A DNA stretch of 64,000 nt from Gracilaria caudata (GCA_030374735.1 JASCIV010000025.1:1-64000), one strand, 5' to 3'. Positions 30,269-41,117 are shown, counted from the stretch's first letter. Notes: generated from the letters alone by a model not told the origin. Translations and numbers: made by a program.

Positions 30269-31358
30269 TGAATGATGTCCCCTAGAAACGGTTTTACTGC
30301 GGAGGGCAGTGCCGCGAACTGTAAAATGTTGTTTTATAGATGTCCACAGTATCTCTGTTTTCTGAGCACAGGGTGAAATGTATTCTCGATGTATTATCAA
30401 CTTTTGAACACGTTACGAGGTTGGCCTTAAGAACTGTTTCGATTGTTACGAACAATTTCCTAGGCTTGGCACTGTAGGCTTCCCACATGAGTGCGTCCCG
30501 GCACGATATGCTGAGTGACGCGATAGTCACCTGCAGAGTTCGAAAGGATTGTTGGGGTTTTGGTGATTGCTAAAGCGGTTTATGTCCCGGTATTTCCACT
30601 TTGCGGTTATGGAAGATCAGTGCAATTATCGTTGTACTTTATGAGGTTCTGTAGTCTTGATTTGTCGAATGATTCATAAGGAATTCAACCATCCTTTAAC
30701 AAAACAGAAGGGAAGACTAAAGCACTATTTTGAATTCGGAAGAAAATGACAGCCAGGGTTTGATGATGAGTTTTCATTGACAGCCGGGTCCGTCGATGCT
30801 GAGTAAAATATGAAATACGCAATCCACTTCTCAGCACACGCGGACGATTAGACAACATCCGTGGTTCGTGAACAAGAACCTTGTAAGGAACGCTAGTAAA
30901 ATGATGTTTGGTTGCTTGTAGTTTGACAGCGGTTGGACGTTGAAAGAAAGATAAGAATAACTTCTTGCGCCGATGCAGTTCATTCAGATAACTTCAGGAC
31001 AGCGTTGTCTTTCTGCGTGTATCGAAAGACTTGCCTTCCCAACAAAGAGATACAAGGGTAGCGTTCTACCCTACCGTCGTAGTTATGCGGTGAATCATTC
31101 GTAACGAAGAACCGCTTTACGTGACGCGTGTACTAAAGCCTGGTTTAAATATGAGCGATTTAAATAGTTTCGCGCGCTTTCCACGAAATGATGATCCGAC
31201 AATCTATCGGGTTAAAAGAGACGACCTTTCCCGTCCTCGCCTCTCGACGATCGAGCCGACTAGCCAAATATTTTGTTTCGTCATGATCTGACCTGAAGGT
31301 TCATATTCAAGAACACCTTGTACGTAGTCCAGACTCATTTATCTGGGAGAGAAACAAC
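30269..31358. other. intergenic, upstream of GCP3
   Basis: About 1.1 kb, AT-rich, with no supported gene. A copy of the TACAAGGGTA quasi-palindrome lies at 31051-31070 (GGTAGCGTTCTACC core), 290 bp before the GCP3 start. Confidence 0.4.
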
Positions 31359-34172
31359 ATGTCAGGGGAACGAAACGACAAATTGAACGACGTTGGTACG
31401 ATTGGGTCTTTGCTTCGCCAACTCGTTGATTTACATGTATTCCCGGAAAGGCGCGAATCTGCCCTCGAAGTGGCTTCTCGTCTTCTAGAATCTGCACTAA
31501 CCACGTCTCCAAGCCTACAAACTGCAGAATCTCTTACAAAGTCAATGCTATTCCGCCTCGTACGAGATGGAAAGCATGCAGAGGTATCGCGATTGGCTAC
31601 GCTTACTGCGGGTTTGAAGTTTGAAAGGGCAATGAAACCACAGAACATTTGGCCAATTCTTTACATTCTGAACGATTTGCGTAGCACGGCTGCAGACGTT
31701 CCAGAAAGACCTACTCACACATCTTCCGCACAGCTCCAGTCAAGTATTCTACAAAGTGATGGAAGTCCACCGAGCACAGAAATTGTCGGGGAAGCGGAGC
31801 CTAGCGCAAGTTACGATGGTGAGAAGCTTGGAGACAACAACATTGCATCACCAAGAGTTTCACTGAACCCTTTCGAATCGAAACCAGAAATTGATATTGA
31901 CCCTTTAACGACTCTCTCTCAATCGAGCGACGAAGAACGATCCGAATCGTTAGAACTGGATTCAGCCCGGAAGTCGTCGATTAATCCATGTCTGGAAAGA
32001 AGGGCTGGAGACACGCAGCGAGAAGGTTTTGTCTCTTCAGTCGCACAGCAAAGGACCACAACCAGAGTAACTCTGAATAACCAATCACTTGAGAACGAGC
32101 TAGCAAAAGATCTGCTTCTTATTGTCCAAGGCGAGAACGGGTCGATTCTAAGGTTCCGAGAAGATGGCGATGAGGAGGCTATATCCGTTATATTACCGAT
32201 AGATACAAATCTTTCTCGCCCAGTATATGATATTGTTCATTGTGTGGGAGAAATCGGTTTCTTGTTTCGTGTAATTCGCGACAGGGTTGAAGAAGATGAA
32301 AGGCATCAAAGGGGATTGGTCACCAAAAACATGTGTCGAGCCATAGTATGTGAAATGGACTCTTACTATCGAAGTTTAATAACACTGCGAGGGAAACATG
32401 ATAGATCTCATCTCGAAGACGAGGTAAACGAAGAGCAAACGCTTCGGCGAATTTTTGTATGGGCAACGAGAGAAAAACCTCGTTTGCGGTGGCTTGCACG
32501 ACTTTGTGAGGAAACAAGACCTTTAACTGGTGGTCAAGTGCTTTCCCATCTTAAGAGAAGAAGACGGGACTATGTCGGAGCGGAAATCAGCGATATGATG
32601 TCGCGCATAATAACTAGTACAGCAGCTCCGCTGAACAGGATGTTGGTAAGATGGCTCTCGGAAGGTGTTCTTCAAGACTCGGATGATGAATTCTTTATTA
32701 TGAAAGACCCTAAAGTTGCAGCAACAATGAAGCCAGCCCCTCATACAGCCGCCATGCTGATGGAGGAAGGCGGCATTGCACACGGGCTTGCAGGTGGACC
32801 GAATGAAGCATCTACCGCGAGCCATAGGATTTGGTGGGGATTGTTTAAACTACGAAAGCATATGCTCCCGGGAGGCATCGAACCAGCATTAGCGCAGAAG
32901 GCGCTCATGACTGGTAAATCCATATCTTTCCTTCGTCGATGTTGTGGTGACGGTGAATGGGTAGATTACTCACACACATCATTAGTTAATTCTTTGACTT
33001 CTGGGAGCGATCCTTTTATTGATGGAGATCCGAGGTTTCACAAAGATATCGTTAGAGAAGTAATCGAGAAGGCCGGAAGCTCCGCTAGTGGTCGTCTCAA
33101 GGAATTGTTCTTCGAGAAATTCGATTTGAGCTATCACTTCGGGGCCATTAAGAGATATTTACTTTTGTCCCAAGGAGATTTTACTCAAGCCCTCATGGAT
33201 GGGCTCGCGCCTGTTTTAGATGGAAGTGGGGACATCCTGAGAAGCAATTTGACAGGCATTGTGGACAACGCTCTTCAGTCCTCGTCGAGCTTCAACGATG
33301 AAACGGACAAGGAAATCTTGGAACGGTTGGATGTGCAACTCTTATCCGTGGGGAACAAGAGCCGGATGGGATGGGACGTTTTTTCGTTGACTTATCGAGT
33401 CGAAGATGCCCCTTTGAATACGATATTCTCGGTCAAGGTGATGGATGCTTACCGGCTGATATTTAGATTCTTATGGCAACTTAAACGCTTAGATCATCTG
33501 ATGGTTGACGCATACATGAATCTTCGAGACCTGGATGAGCGAAGAAGAGCGAGTTGCATGGTCAAGAAAAGTCACAAATTATCAACTGAACTGAGTGCCG
33601 TTCTGAAACGGCTTCACTTTCTAAGAATGAAAATGACACATTTGGTACACAACTTGCAGCATTATTGCACTGTAGAAGTACTTGAGGGCTCCTGGTCGGT
33701 GCTGGAACGTGAGATGGCAGAAGCAGATGATCTGGATGGCATGATCTATGCACATTCAAAGTACTTGACGGCTATCAAGGACCGGACATTATTGTCGGAC
33801 AGGAGTATGTATGTTGCCGTAGAGCTTCAAAAGGTACTTGAGACGGTGCTTGTGTTTGACGATCTGCAACAACGAGTTTGCAGTATTGTTCGTGAGCAAC
33901 GTTTAGAAGGTTTGGGTACTTTTGCACAAGATGAAAGCGAAGGACAAGTACTGGAGGAATTGACGGCAGAACTGACAAGGCTCGAAGATTCGTTCCTGAG
34001 CTCTTCTGACGGATTCTTGAACGTTCTCAAGACTCACTCCAAAATCGTGGACACATGTGTATTCCTGGTGTCTCGTTTGGATTACAATAAGTATTACTCG
34101 AGGTATGCGTTACAGAAAATGGCTGGTTCGGACGAGGTGCAAGACGCGGGAAATGAAGCGGTAGAACAATGA
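31359..34172 (+). CDS. gamma-tubulin complex component 3 (GCP3/Spc98)
   Basis: Core subunit of the gamma-tubulin ring complex that nucleates microtubules, 937 residues. The GRIP1 half contains RRIFVWATREKPRLRWL, GGQVLSHL, RWLSEGVLQDSDDEFFI and TGKSISFLRRCCGDG. The GRIP2 half contains HFGAIKRYLLLSQGDF, LDVQLL, GWDVFSLTYRVEDAPLNTIF, FRFLWQLKRLDHLM and HNLQHYCTVEVLEGSW. The combination GWDVFSL with LDVxLL and FxFLWxxKR fits GCP3 better than GCP2. The N-terminal 240 residues are low-complexity, as usual for GCP3. It lies head-to-tail with a WD40/coiled-coil gene 0.7 kb downstream. Confidence 0.92.
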   Translation: MSGERNDKLNDVGTIGSLLRQLVDLHVFPERRESALEVASRLLESALTTSPSLQTAESLTKSMLFRLVRDGKHAEVSRLATLTAGLKFERAMKPQNIWPILYILNDLRSTAADVPERPTHTSSAQLQSSILQSDGSPPSTEIVGEAEPSASYDGEKLGDNNIASPRVSLNPFESKPEIDIDPLTTLSQSSDEERSESLELDSARKSSINPCLERRAGDTQREGFVSSVAQQRTTTRVTLNNQSLENELAKDLLLIVQGENGSILRFREDGDEEAISVILPIDTNLSRPVYDIVHCVGEIGFLFRVIRDRVEEDERHQRGLVTKNMCRAIVCEMDSYYRSLITLRGKHDRSHLEDEVNEEQTLRRIFVWATREKPRLRWLARLCEETRPLTGGQVLSHLKRRRRDYVGAEISDMMSRIITSTAAPLNRMLVRWLSEGVLQDSDDEFFIMKDPKVAATMKPAPHTAAMLMEEGGIAHGLAGGPNEASTASHRIWWGLFKLRKHMLPGGIEPALAQKALMTGKSISFLRRCCGDGEWVDYSHTSLVNSLTSGSDPFIDGDPRFHKDIVREVIEKAGSSASGRLKELFFEKFDLSYHFGAIKRYLLLSQGDFTQALMDGLAPVLDGSGDILRSNLTGIVDNALQSSSSFNDETDKEILERLDVQLLSVGNKSRMGWDVFSLTYRVEDAPLNTIFSVKVMDAYRLIFRFLWQLKRLDHLMVDAYMNLRDLDERRRASCMVKKSHKLSTELSAVLKRLHFLRMKMTHLVHNLQHYCTVEVLEGSWSVLEREMAEADDLDGMIYAHSKYLTAIKDRTLLSDRSMYVAVELQKVLETVLVFDDLQQRVCSIVREQRLEGLGTFAQDESEGQVLEELTAELTRLEDSFLSSSDGFLNVLKTHSKIVDTCVFLVSRLDYNKYYSRYALQKMAGSDEVQDAGNEAVEQ

Positions 34173-34896
34173 CAAACTAAGTTGTTAAGCAAGATGTGAA
34201 TTCTAAACGTTTTTGTACTGCGAAACTCTGTTTCTAGTAGTTACTTGACTCGAGACCAGTTTTGCTTTGGGCGGGTTAGAGAGAGCAAGAGAGAAATGGA
34301 ATTCGTTGAGAATGCTGAATACCATCCATCCGCCAGTCAGAGATGCAAGAAACCTCGTCCTGAGAGAGCTCTTTGCGAGTCGTGATCGTTACCGTTTATC
34401 TGCAAAATGTTACACGCAGAGGATAGAGGCTACCGTTGGGGTTAGCAATCAAACCCAATGCCCTTGTATTCGAACTTTCGCAGAAAGGGGACATGGGGGG
34501 AATTGATCAATTTTGGTCTCGAGTCTCAAACCATCACGGCGGGAAGGGCAACGGGGATTGGTTTAACGTATGACTCGCGACTCGCGAGTCAAAGGAGAGC
34601 GATGTTTTAGGAAGTTAAGACCAAAGTGGCCCAAATAGCACAGAATTGCATTTTTCAAATTTGAAAGGTGCAGTACGTGATTTGGCGCCGTGCAGGATGC
34701 ACGCGGCACTCCTTCGCGACCACCTTGAGCCCTCCGCTGTTGACATCTAGCTGTGCATACAACGCTCGTACTCATTCTTGGCGCCACCTCGACACCGCCT
34801 CCATCAACAACGCCCAGCCAGAATAACTTCTTCTCCTTCACGTCTCATGCTTACAACCGGGTGGATTCCTCCCTTTGAACTTCGTGCAGCACGACA
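34173..34896. promoter_or_regulatory. spacer upstream of WD40/coiled-coil gene with E2F-like site
   Basis: No gene is supported. TTTGGCGCC at 34681-34689 matches the E2F/DP consensus, 208 bp before the next start. A palindrome TGACTCGCG-act-CGCGAGTCA lies at 34571-34591. Confidence 0.4.
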
Positions 34897-37800
34897 ATGA
34901 CTTCTTCAGTACACCTCTCCTCCCGAATTTGGGCTATCACTCGCGAAGGCACTTTGCGATATACGAACTCCAACCAAATTGACTGGCACACTATCACAGA
35001 TCTTCCGGCCCCTCCAGCTGCACTCACTGCTTGTGAAGAACTAAATATCGTATACGCTGCATGCATTGATGGATCGATACACGCATTAGATCCTGAGTCC
35101 GGAGAAGTTCGTCAGTCGTCTCCTAACCCTCTCCATGAGGTCCCTCTATGTCTATTATCACTTTGGATGGAAAACTCCTTGTTTATAGGTCTCAACGATG
35201 GGGCTGTAGTGCGACTATTTCTCAATACACTTGCGTTCGACTGCATGCTGGGTAATGGCGTAGAGCATTCTGCTGCTGTACATGCATTAGATGCAGACGA
35301 AAGATTTCTATATTCTGGCGGTGAGGACGCCACGGTCCTCGTGTGGGACTTGAAAGAAGTGAACGCCGTTCGCGAAATATCCATCCCTTCCGCCCCAATA
35401 CGAAGCCTTCTACGCGTCGGTGTCTCTCTATGGATTGGACTGACAAATGGCATGGTAGAGATCTTTGACATCTTTGGCGAAAGCACGAATGGGATTGAAT
35501 GTATTTCTCGGCAAGCGGCGCATGCAACTCCGGTGGTTGATCTTTTGAAAGTTGGAGAACATGAAGTTTGGTCTCTAGGCTATCCACGAATCGATGCTGA
35601 GCCGTCTTTGCGGAGAAATTCCAAGCATGGAAATATAGCTGTTTGGGACACCCGTGATTTTACATACAACATGTCTGATCTATTGTCGGCCGAAGACGTG
35701 CTTTCTGTAACTGTTCTTGAGCGTAAACCTTTCGAAGAGGTGTCAATCGTGGCCCTCTCTGAATCACAAGGCCCACAACTTATATCAACTAAAGTTCGAG
35801 GCCTTACAGCTAATGAGGCCGTGGAAAGCTCAGAATTACGAATAGTGGACCTTGAGCAGCAATTAGCGGACGCGAACGATGAAATCGCTGCGCTGCGGAC
35901 GTCAGGATATTATGTGAAAACACTAGATGACAATAAGAGTAGCGAAGACTTTCCAGCTGACGAAGTTTCTGATGCGCTGTCAGCCCCACTACGGACATCG
36001 TCAGCTTCGGTTCACGACGAACACTCACAGTCTCAAAGAGAGAACAATGCCGTTGCTCCGTTGGACTCAGACAATCACTTAGTACCAATGTCTATGAAGA
36101 AAACTCATCGTGAATTCTTGAAGGATTCGCTGCATCGCTTGTCAGAGTTCCTGGTATCTCTCTTGGCAGATGAAGTGCTCACACCTCAGGTGTACGGACC
36201 CTCTGCGACATCAGAAATGCGAAAAGCGATTGCGAACATCACCAAAGAACTTGACTATGGAAAGCAGCTAATCGATCTTTGTGAGGTAGACTGCACAGAA
36301 ACGACGACCTCCAGCATACCAGAAGAAAATGACCCCGGAGTGTTGCGAACACCTCAGAAGAATGAGAACCCGAGAAAGACAATTTCTCAGCTTCAGAAGC
36401 GTTTGGAGGAAGAAACAGACAAAAGCCGGCGACTCGAAAAGGATTACGAAGTAGTTTCAAAAGAGCGAAATCTTTTTGCTGATGATATCAAACAATTGAA
36501 GTCGCAATCAGAAAACACAATGTCTTCCTTGGAAGGTATTATACGTGACAGAAGCGCAACGTTGGAGGCGAAAGAATCCTTGATCGCTGAGCTCAAAAGG
36601 AAGATACATGATCTTGAAGAGGATTACGAGCAGGAAAAGTTGAGACGGGAAAAAATGCAGAAGGCACTGGACGAAAAGTTCGAATCTTTGTCAAAAGTTG
36701 CCTCAGACACATCACGTACTTTCGAAGAACAGCTCAACGCTGCCTATGATAAGATTGAGCGAAAATCGATTGAAATACAGTCTCAGAAAGACACTTTGAG
36801 AACTGCTGAGCGTCAGGTAGATTCATTGAAAGCTGCAAACCAAACACTGGAAGTGAAGTGCGAGAACTTAGAAAAAGAAGTGGAGAAGATATTGGAAAGC
36901 GTTGAGCAGATTTATTCCGAACATGCGGCAAAAGAGGCTTTAATGGAGACGGAGCACAATGCGACCATTGCTGCTCTGAAGGAAGACCATCTTCGGGAAA
37001 TTGAATCTCTACGGAAGAGTCGCGGAGATGTAGACGAGAAGAATGCGTTACTGCGAAAGGGCGCCGAGACAGAAAGAAGAAGTTCTGAGGCTGTTCTTCA
37101 ATCAATAAAGTTAAAATTAGCACAGACAGAAAGAGATCTTCAGAGATCTCGAGCAAAGGCCGACTCTTTGGAAACTCATTATCGTCACAGATGCACGGAA
37201 TTAGAAGCTTCAGTGCAAGAGGCGCAAGAGAGGCTATCAAGTGAGCGTTCATCTTGGGAGTTCAGCATTCGCCATGCAGAGGACAAGGCTCAATCGGGCT
37301 TCCAGAACGCTATTTATCAGCGTGATCTGGAGCTGCGTGACAGACTATCAACCATTGAGAATCTCAAGAAGCGTCTTCAGGAGTACAAATCCACGGAGCT
37401 CGAAAAGGGAAATCTTCTTCGGGAGCTTCGCGAGGAGGTCGACGACTTGCATACAGAGAGAAAGCTCCTTCTAGAAGAGGTGGAACATCGGAAAAAGGCT
37501 GAATTTTTGTTTCAAAAGGAAGCGGAGAACATGACCCGTGCAATAACTACATTGAGAAAAGCAGCGGAAGAGCTTCAAGATTCGTTCGATGGTGCTGATA
37601 TGGAGAACAGATGTTTGCGGGAAGAGGTTGATCAGCTTTCGGAGAGGCTTCGTTCGAGAGATATTCGTATCAAAGAACTTGAAAGCAAGATCAAGATTTC
37701 TAAGGTGTACGCAACGGATGGTAATGAGAGCGATGACGATTTGAATAGAGCTCGAGGCGCTCTGTTGGCTTCTGCAAATGCGGAAATCGACCAACTTTGT

Positions 37801-38568
37801 GGGCAGATCGAAGCTTTGCATAGAACGAACAAAGCGCAAGAAACGGAGCTTCGTGAGCTGAGAGAAACTGTGTCTCTCCGCGACGAAACAATTCGCTTGA
37901 AGAACGCAACCATTGAGTCGGTCACTGCGAACCGAGAGATAGAACCTCTGAGCTCTCCTGGATTATCATTAACGGTTACCCCCATGGCTCCGGACAGAGG
38001 AGCTGCTTTCCGCCGACATTCCCAGGCTGCAGTTGCAGCATGGATGTCTCAGAATGCTTCTTTCACACATGGGAAGAATATGCTAAACAGCACATTGCTC
38101 GAATTGCAAGAAGGAGTAACTGCCACGCAAGAGCGACTGCGTGATTTGACAAACACAGCTCGGCAGTACAAACAGTTAGCACAGCTACATCTAGAAACGC
38201 TTCCTGTGCTGCATGAGCTCGAGCGCGAGCTCTTCCGGATATCCAGGAAGGATCCGAGGCAAGAGAAAGACCTGGGTCTGGCAAGAGGTGTTATACAGAG
38301 TGCCATTGCACAATATTACTCGACAACAGAAAAGCGCGCGTTGCTTCATGATTACGATGAAGCTCTGTACGAACCCTCCCCAAGGCGTTACGCAGCCATG
38401 ATGGGTACTCTAGCTGAGCTACAACGGAGGCGAACAGGAGGATTGGAGTCCGTGAAGAAACCACCAAGGCCCGGTGAGGTGACTTCTACAAACGGAAACG
38501 TAGCGTGTGGGAGCAACGTCGATGCAATGGTAACACAGGGAACAAGAAGATTACTAACCTTTAATTAA
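34897..38568 (+). CDS. WD40-repeat protein with long coiled coil
   Basis: A 1223-residue protein of unrecognised family. Residues about 40-290 form WD40-like repeats (for example LYSGGEDATVLVWDLK and LWIGLTNGMVEIFD). After a short coil (about 310-335) and a disordered linker, residues about 490-1000 are almost continuous Glu/Lys/Arg/Leu heptad coiled coil. The last 180 residues are helical (LRDLTNTARQYKQLAQLHLE) and end in a basic tail. WD40 plus coiled coil next to GCP3 recalls NEDD1/GCP-WD-type adaptors of microtubule-organising centres, but no specific motif proves this and NEDD1 is much shorter. The upstream E2F-like site would fit cell-cycle expression (inference). Confidence 0.8.
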   Translation: MTSSVHLSSRIWAITREGTLRYTNSNQIDWHTITDLPAPPAALTACEELNIVYAACIDGSIHALDPESGEVRQSSPNPLHEVPLCLLSLWMENSLFIGLNDGAVVRLFLNTLAFDCMLGNGVEHSAAVHALDADERFLYSGGEDATVLVWDLKEVNAVREISIPSAPIRSLLRVGVSLWIGLTNGMVEIFDIFGESTNGIECISRQAAHATPVVDLLKVGEHEVWSLGYPRIDAEPSLRRNSKHGNIAVWDTRDFTYNMSDLLSAEDVLSVTVLERKPFEEVSIVALSESQGPQLISTKVRGLTANEAVESSELRIVDLEQQLADANDEIAALRTSGYYVKTLDDNKSSEDFPADEVSDALSAPLRTSSASVHDEHSQSQRENNAVAPLDSDNHLVPMSMKKTHREFLKDSLHRLSEFLVSLLADEVLTPQVYGPSATSEMRKAIANITKELDYGKQLIDLCEVDCTETTTSSIPEENDPGVLRTPQKNENPRKTISQLQKRLEEETDKSRRLEKDYEVVSKERNLFADDIKQLKSQSENTMSSLEGIIRDRSATLEAKESLIAELKRKIHDLEEDYEQEKLRREKMQKALDEKFESLSKVASDTSRTFEEQLNAAYDKIERKSIEIQSQKDTLRTAERQVDSLKAANQTLEVKCENLEKEVEKILESVEQIYSEHAAKEALMETEHNATIAALKEDHLREIESLRKSRGDVDEKNALLRKGAETERRSSEAVLQSIKLKLAQTERDLQRSRAKADSLETHYRHRCTELEASVQEAQERLSSERSSWEFSIRHAEDKAQSGFQNAIYQRDLELRDRLSTIENLKKRLQEYKSTELEKGNLLRELREEVDDLHTERKLLLEEVEHRKKAEFLFQKEAENMTRAITTLRKAAEELQDSFDGADMENRCLREEVDQLSERLRSRDIRIKELESKIKISKVYATDGNESDDDLNRARGALLASANAEIDQLCGQIEALHRTNKAQETELRELRETVSLRDETIRLKNATIESVTANREIEPLSSPGLSLTVTPMAPDRGAAFRRHSQAAVAAWMSQNASFTHGKNMLNSTLLELQEGVTATQERLRDLTNTARQYKQLAQLHLETLPVLHELERELFRISRKDPRQEKDLGLARGVIQSAIAQYYSTTEKRALLHDYDEALYEPSPRRYAAMMGTLAELQRRRTGGLESVKKPPRPGEVTSTNGNVACGSNVDAMVTQGTRRLLTFN

Positions 38569-38643
38569 AGAAATGAACACACCCGCTACGACGGCTTTCA
38601 GTGTCCGTGACGTTATGTTATGCACACTTGTTGAAGACAGTGT

Positions 38644-39345
38644 CTACACAGTCGATGGCCGTCCCTCCGTGACTACCTTCAAGACTTCTTCGATTATACG
38701 ATCCCTTGAAACATGGTCCCCGGCAAAGTCGTCGGCATGAAACATTCGTACTATACCTTTGTTATCAACTAGAAGAGCTCCCCCTTGTTGGAACGGATCT
38801 GTGGGTATTCTTGACCAAGTTTGCTTGTTTCCGTCTCGGAAACTGTTTATTACTCTTTTCAAGGAAGGCAAGTTGAACGTCGTTTGGACACCAGCCTTCA
38901 ATTTCAGCGCTTTATACGTGCGTCTCTCTGGGTCTGTAAACAAGTCACCATCCCATTCAACCTCTTCTTGAAACGCTCTAGCCTGCGATGCTGGTCCGCT
39001 GCCAACAAGCGTCACGTTCACTAATGCTTGTTCTTGAAGCTGAGGGAGCATAGACTTCCAGTCCTTCGCCTGTTTCTTGCACAGTGTGCAGCCAAAATGG
39101 CGCAACCAACCAAACAGCACCACCTCGTCGTGCGCGGTATGGGAGTTTACGTGGTCAATGAGGGACACATGCGTGCCTTGAGGCGTGAGGACAATGGCTT
39201 GCTCGGGTGTAGAAAACAAAGAAGCAAACGAAGTGTGGATTGGGAGTTGAAGTGACGCTCGTGGCATTCTACGGGATGACTTCAAAGATTGACACTGTCT
39301 CGAGCGCAGACTTGCAGGTAATGGCGTGGTAAATGCTGGTGGCAT
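38644..39345 (-). CDS. peroxiredoxin-like (PRXL2/AhpC-TSA_2) protein, probably plastid-targeted
   Basis: A 233-residue thioredoxin-fold protein. The strand VVLFGWLRHFGCTLCKK carries a CxxC motif (Cys86, Cys89) typical of the PRXL2/FAM213 branch, followed by WDGDLFTDPERRTYKALKL and QQGGALLVDNKGIVRMFHAD, also characteristic of that family. The first 35 residues are Ser/Arg/Pro-rich without acids, like a transit peptide. Members are thought to be thiol-dependent reductases or peroxidases; the substrate is unknown here. Single exon, ATG start. Confidence 0.82.
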   Translation of the reverse strand: MPPAFTTPLPASLRSRQCQSLKSSRRMPRASLQLPIHTSFASLFSTPEQAIVLTPQGTHVSLIDHVNSHTAHDEVVLFGWLRHFGCTLCKKQAKDWKSMLPQLQEQALVNVTLVGSGPASQARAFQEEVEWDGDLFTDPERRTYKALKLKAGVQTTFNLPSLKRVINSFRDGNKQTWSRIPTDPFQQGGALLVDNKGIVRMFHADDFAGDHVSRDRIIEEVLKVVTEGRPSTV

Positions 39346-40415
39346 CGTTGGTACAATTAGCTGGCCTGCCGAAGGGGTTCGACGTTGACAATCTTATCCC
39401 AACCTTCGCTCACCCTTTTCCGGGATAAGCTGTCTCAGGTCAAAAAGGGTGCGCGAACGCGCGCAGCGGATTCGTTGATATCTCGTTGTCGAGCAGCTTC
39501 GTATCAACTTGGCACGTGCTATCGTCCCCGATGGGCACACGCACGTTTATTTTGCCAGCGAAATGCTGTTTCGATGCATATTGCTATTTTGCGTTGGAAG
39601 ATGAACAGTCAATGCATGGCAGAGCAAATCTGTGGTCCTTGCTGCACATAAATGGTTTGATCATATTAGTGAGCCGCCATGTCCACAGCAATGGCCACAA
39701 CTTGAACTTGTGGCACGCGCGGATTTGGACGAGCATAGTGATGCTTGGACCTAAACTGTAAAGTACGTTCAAGTGGGCTGGGACGGCGTGCATGCCCAAG
39801 AGGATAGGGATGCCGATAGAGAGCGAAAGCAAATGCGGAACAAGTGAATGGCGTAATGCAGACGACGTTGGCCAGGACGGATGCGTAGCTCAAGGGACGG
39901 CTGGGAACGACAGATGGGAGCCTTAGCCAATACTCATCGTGGATGATGGCCCGATCAGACACGGATGAGGTGGGAGTTGCTTTTTGGCGCTTGAATAGCG
40001 ACGGTTAGCGCCATTGGCGTTAACGATAGGCAAGATTGGTTACCGTGCAGCATAGTTTGGCGTTCCGCAGCAGTCATGATGGAGGTGATCGCAAGCTTTA
40101 GATAAGGTAGTAGACGGATAAGCATAGCAAATGGGAGGCTGGCGTTTTGTCAGTGATCTTATCTTTATCACATGTTACAGAGGCGCTGATGTTGGAATAA
40201 ATGTATCCACTATCGCTTACAAGCAGAGCCAGCTACGTGCTCGCACAAAAGGCACAGAGTGCAGACTAAATTACAAGTACCAAAGCATGGGCGGCCAAGA
40301 AGTTGAGGGGGGAGCAGGGGGAGGAGAGGGGATGGTGAGAGCTCTTTTTCACGGTGGTGTGCATCTGGCGCTGACGCATACAAGAGCACGGCGGCTGAGG
40401 AGAGATGCAAGCAAG
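39346..40415. other. intergenic between peroxiredoxin-like and bS21 loci
   Basis: About 1.1 kb with no supported gene. TTTTGGCGC (39982-39990) is a further E2F-like half-site. A purine-rich G stretch lies near 40300-40330. Confidence 0.35.
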
Positions 40416-40760
40416 CTATTCGCGGCGTAACGAGCTCAGCAGCAACTCTCTGACGTAGAGGGCGCGCATGGCAGCTCGCGAGTTGGTGGGCAGGTGCGGC
40501 GCACGCGGGCGGTCGGGCGTGCCGAGGCTAGCGGCGAGGGGCTCGGGTTGAGTCACATGGGTAGGCGGCTGCTTGGCGGGTTGTTCGGGGGGAGAGACGC
40601 GGCTTCCGACGACGGCGGCGCTGTCAAAATCGGTGGGTTTGTCGGGCTGCTTGTCCTTGGCGACGACGCAGGCCAGGGCGCGGAAGCGGCAGCAGTCGCA
40701 AGGGGGTGCGGCGGAGGAGGCGGTGGACGTCGGTTCCAATGCACACGCGTTGCACGTCAT
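40416..40760 (-). CDS. hypothetical small Cys-rich protein (doubtful)
   Basis: A possible 114-residue product begins MTCNACALEP and has CDCC and a helical end (NSRAAMRALYVRELLLSSL). It lies in a GC-rich island opposite the bS21-like gene, where open frames arise by chance. The Cys cluster and helical C-terminus are the only support. No family recognised. Confidence 0.3.
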   Translation of the reverse strand: MTCNACALEPTSTASSAAPPCDCCRFRALACVVAKDKQPDKPTDFDSAAVVGSRVSPPEQPAKQPPTHVTQPEPLAASLGTPDRPRAPHLPTNSRAAMRALYVRELLLSSLRRE

Positions 40761-41117
40761 GAGGTTGCCGCGGCTTGGGGACGGGCGGGCACAATGGAAG
40801 GTGCAGACGGCTGCGCCGCGCGAACGACGCTCTTGTACCAGCGGGCTGCGCGCGGTCAGACTTCGCGCCACTTCGCTCCGGGTGCGCGCAGTCCAGCACA
40901 GCACCTGCTTGTGACGCCGCACCCTCGACACGCTCCCGCGTGGCCCGAAATGTCTCTGCTTTACACTGTAAGAGCTTCGCTTCGTGCCGCACCCTTTCCT
41001 CGTGTGATCATGTGTTGCCCTTTCCGTCCGTGCTCCACCTCGCCTCATCCGCATCCGCATCCGCGTCCGCATCCCCCTAAACACCTCGGCCGTGCCGTGC
41101 CTCTCACCGAATCCACT

